From CAUZIZ01 sp963579905 (lineage in GTDB: Bacteria; Acidobacteriota; UBA6911; RPQK01; JAJDTT01), in NCBI GenBank assembly GCA_963579905.1, contig CAUZIZ010000221.1:1-7235 (forward strand): a DNA stretch of 7,235 nt. The letters are read 5' to 3'. The notes under the pieces were generated by a model. That model ran no database searches, was not told the origin of the DNA, and saw only the letters and a list, made by a program, of their open reading frames with translations. The position numbers and the translations under genes are program-made. Positions 5,837 through 7,235 of this stretch are shown here, in pieces. Numbering within the stretch: the stretch's first letter is position 1; each line of letters opens with the position of its first letter.

Positions 5837-6789
5837 CTTCGGTAAAGCGACTCCAGATCGAGGCTGGCCTCATCTCCCTCGTGTACCACAACCCGGTAGC
5901 GAAGAGTCAGAGTCTTGCCGTCTTCGATGGTCAAGCTGCCATCCCTTATCGGGTCTCCGTAAAAGTCGTGCTCCCCGAAGGGATTGGCCGAGAACAGACC
6001 GTAGCCACGCGCATGCCAGTGGGTGGGATGCTTGGGATTGGAGGGATGGTCGAATATCGCGATGCCTACCGTTTGTCCTTCCACTCGACCAGAGTAGTCC
6101 ACCCACTGTGAGGCCTCACCCCAGATGTTTTCGGTCCCTACCAGGCCCTGCGCATTTCTCAACGTTGCTCCTTGGTCCTGACGGAGTCCCGGAGCTACCC
6201 GAATCGCAAAGGTTCCTTCTTCCGTATCTCCCATTTTCAGAGACTGGCCGGCGTCCGCTGTGAGGGTCATTCTGGCGTCAATCGCGTTGTGTTTCCCCAG
6301 CTTATGGAAGCGATAGCGTTGGCGCAGACTGCCCATCCGGCGTGGTCCGGGGGCCTGAAGATCAAAGGTTGCAGCCACGACAGCCGCATCTTCCAGCTTC
6401 TGAGCGGGGGCAAGGGCTCGCAGGACGATGCTGCCAACCGGGAGGGGGAATCGTTTCTTCTCGGGTCCAATTTCCCGCCAGAAATCGATACCCTGTATAT
6501 CGCCGTGACCGAAAAAGAGCCCGCGGTGCCACCGATGGTCGCGGCTTTCACCTTCGATCTCCTCGACCGGGAAGCCTCGGGTCACGACCACACCGGATGG
6601 ACTCCGAAGCGGATGCAGGAAGGGTTTAGGCCAATTCGAGCCGAAGTGAAAACTGGTGAAAGGGCGTGAATCAAGTTCGATGTCGATCTTGTCGCCCACC
6701 CTGTGAACCGTGATCTCCGCCGCCGCACCGGCAATCGGAGGTATCGACAGGAAAATGATGCAAAGCACACCTGAGAGTCTTTTTCGCAT
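5812..6789 (-). CDS. Secreted DUF6807 ('PmoA family') protein
   Basis: This 325-residue protein has a clear signal peptide (MRKRLSGVLCIIFLSIPPIAGAAA, cleavage near residues 21-24). It resembles the DUF6807 family (PF14100), often labelled 'PmoA family protein', which is common in Acidobacteriota, Planctomycetota and Verrucomicrobiota. Despite the label it has nothing to show it is a methane monooxygenase subunit. Recognisable segments are DHRWHRGLFFGHGDIQGIDF (84-103), rich in conserved His and Asp, then IFDHPSNPKHPTHWHARGYG (245-264) and GLFSANPFGEHDF (264-276). The His cluster suggests metal binding or carbohydrate-type chemistry outside the cytoplasm, but this is inference. The ATG at 6789 gives a classic signal-peptide n-region; no strong ribosome binding site precedes it. 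An in-frame ATG at 6810 is an alternative. A still longer frame from 6981 reads through the dispersed repeat and is rejected. Its 3' end converges on the GNAT pseudogene with a 25-bp overlap. Confidence 0.85.
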   Translation of the reverse strand: MRKRLSGVLCIIFLSIPPIAGAAAEITVHRVGDKIDIELDSRPFTSFHFGSNWPKPFLHPLRSPSGVVVTRGFPVEEIEGESRDHRWHRGLFFGHGDIQGIDFWREIGPEKKRFPLPVGSIVLRALAPAQKLEDAAVVAATFDLQAPGPRRMGSLRQRYRFHKLGKHNAIDARMTLTADAGQSLKMGDTEEGTFAIRVAPGLRQDQGATLRNAQGLVGTENIWGEASQWVDYSGRVEGQTVGIAIFDHPSNPKHPTHWHARGYGLFSANPFGEHDFYGDPIRDGSLTIEDGKTLTLRYRVVVHEGDEASLDLESLYRSYAAEEPD

Positions 6790-6794
6790 GAATA

Positions 6795-6830
6795 CAACCG
6801 GGTCTAACATCAGCGTCGGGGGAGCGTCAA
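6795..6830 (-). promoter_or_regulatory. Weak promoter candidate for the DUF6807 gene
   Basis: On the minus strand TTGACG (6830-6825) is followed after 18 bp by TAGACC (6806-6801), a poor -10. Transcription would start near 6795, leaving a leader of only about 5 nt before the ATG at 6789. That would fit the lack of a Shine-Dalgarno sequence and hint at near-leaderless translation. Low confidence. Confidence 0.25.
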
Positions 6831-6856
6831 GCTTTTGGGTTGAAACTCCAAGAATT

Positions 6857-6890
6857 CGTCGCACGTCCGAACGTCTGAACGTCGCACGTC
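6857..6890. repeat. ACGTC-rich short tandem repeat
   Basis: ACGTC occurs four times at 6863, 6871, 6879 and 6886, giving a period of about 8 bp. The 11-mer CGTCGCACGTC is also repeated exactly at 6857-6867 and 6880-6890. The tract lies 68-101 bp upstream of the DUF6807 start and 27 bp from repeat copy B. It could be a cluster of regulator sites or repeat-associated low-complexity DNA. Confidence 0.6.
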
Positions 6891-6916
6891 TCCTGTCCTC
6901 CGAAGGTGCCGCCAAC

Positions 6917-7092
6917 GGGTGAACTACCAGTATTACAAAGCCAAGTCCGTCAGAGCCGCGAACGACTTGAGCCGCTAGCAACGTGAGGCCAAGTTCCGAG
7001 GAGAGAGTCGGACAATAGCAAGAGTTCTGTTAACCCCAAAGTTTCTTTCTCGATTGGGGCCACCTCTGTTAGCGGGGCAACTCGCCTGAACC
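6917..7092 (+). repeat. Dispersed non-coding repeat, copy B (~175 bp)
   Basis: This is the second copy of the repeat at 2765-2936, in the same orientation and 4,152 bp away. The left boundary is sharp: both copies begin at GGGTGA and the flanks upstream are unrelated. The right end fades near the shared TGAA (7087-7090). The hairpin seen in copy A is weaker here: CAAGT and ACTTG still pair, but the inner GC stem is broken. It lies upstream of the DUF6807 gene. The minus-strand frame entering that gene from 6981 is repeat sequence, not a real N-terminus. Confidence 0.75.
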
Positions 7093-7235
7093 TGTCGTCT
7101 AGACCTGCAACCCGCCAACTAGCCCCAAAATAAGCGCATTTTCAAAAACAGGACCGTTTCCCGGCTCCTAGGAGTCATTTTGGAGGCCCGCATTCTAAGT
7201 TTATGCACCAAGCCACTCAGAACTCGGCTCGGCTG

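Noticed and set aside
5812..6789. Reading the 'PmoA family' label as a methane monooxygenase subunit
   Set aside because: The protein is a soluble secreted type with one signal peptide and no multi-span membrane region, unlike true particulate methane monooxygenase PmoA.
7093..7235. Possible gene or RNA at the right edge
   Set aside because: I see no open frame with family features, no tRNA-like fold and no ribosome binding site; only a CTCCTAGGAG palindrome at 7165-7174 and a 7-bp inverted pair around it.
1..7235. CRISPR array, defence system or prophage
   Set aside because: No regularly spaced repeats, nuclease, toxin-antitoxin, integrase or phage structural genes are present; all proteins are metabolic, transport or envelope types.

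Overview
This looks like a bacterial chromosome segment of moderate-to-high GC. It has no rRNA, tRNA, CRISPR array or transposase gene. The gene content is typical of Acidobacteriota (Solibacter/Bryobacter-like) or the Planctomycetota/Verrucomicrobiota group: a Planctomycete-type cytochrome c (PSCyt1) protein, a Tat-exported Gfo/Idh/MocA oxidoreductase, a PhyH dioxygenase and a DUF6807/'PmoA family' secreted protein. This is an inference from family distribution, and a phylum cannot be fixed from the window alone.

Layout. On the minus strand, running off the left edge, is a secreted PSCyt1 cytochrome gene whose frame breaks near 57-62. Across a 286-bp divergent intergenic region, which has good sigma70-type promoter candidates in both directions and a 13-bp inverted repeat between them, lies a plus-strand pair: a PhyH-family Fe(II)/2-oxoglutarate dioxygenase (724-1485) and, 28 bp later, the Gfo/Idh/MocA oxidoreductase (1514-2737). 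The next 368-bp gap is mostly repeats: one copy of a ~175-bp dispersed repeat (copy A) and then a strong 86-bp hairpin. A second plus-strand pair follows: a small cupin (3106-3528) and an 11-TM Nramp-related transporter (3575-5053).

Right part. The transporter stop codon lies in the first bases of a 187-bp near-palindrome with 26-bp imperfect terminal inverted repeats, a MITE-like element. After it come a frameshifted RimL-type GNAT acetyltransferase (5266-5836) and, convergent with it, a minus-strand secreted DUF6807 protein (5812-6789). Upstream of that gene are a short ACGTC-rich tandem repeat and copy B of the dispersed repeat (6917-7092). I recognise no gene in 7093-7235. That stretch holds only a 10-bp palindrome (7165-7174) inside a 7-bp inverted pair (7125-7131 with 7177-7183).

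How the genes may work together. The PhyH and MocA genes have operon spacing and probably share the promoter at 652-680. Together they suggest oxidative modification of a small organic molecule, but the substrate is unknown and the two enzymes are predicted to act in different compartments. The cupin and transporter also look co-transcribed. The window is richer in non-coding repeat structure than in unusual proteins: four distinct palindromic or dispersed repeat structures plus two frameshifted genes in 7.2 kb. I see no convincing new multi-gene system. The best leads are the MITE-like palindrome, the dispersed repeat pair, and the transporter that lacks the canonical Nramp metal-binding residues.
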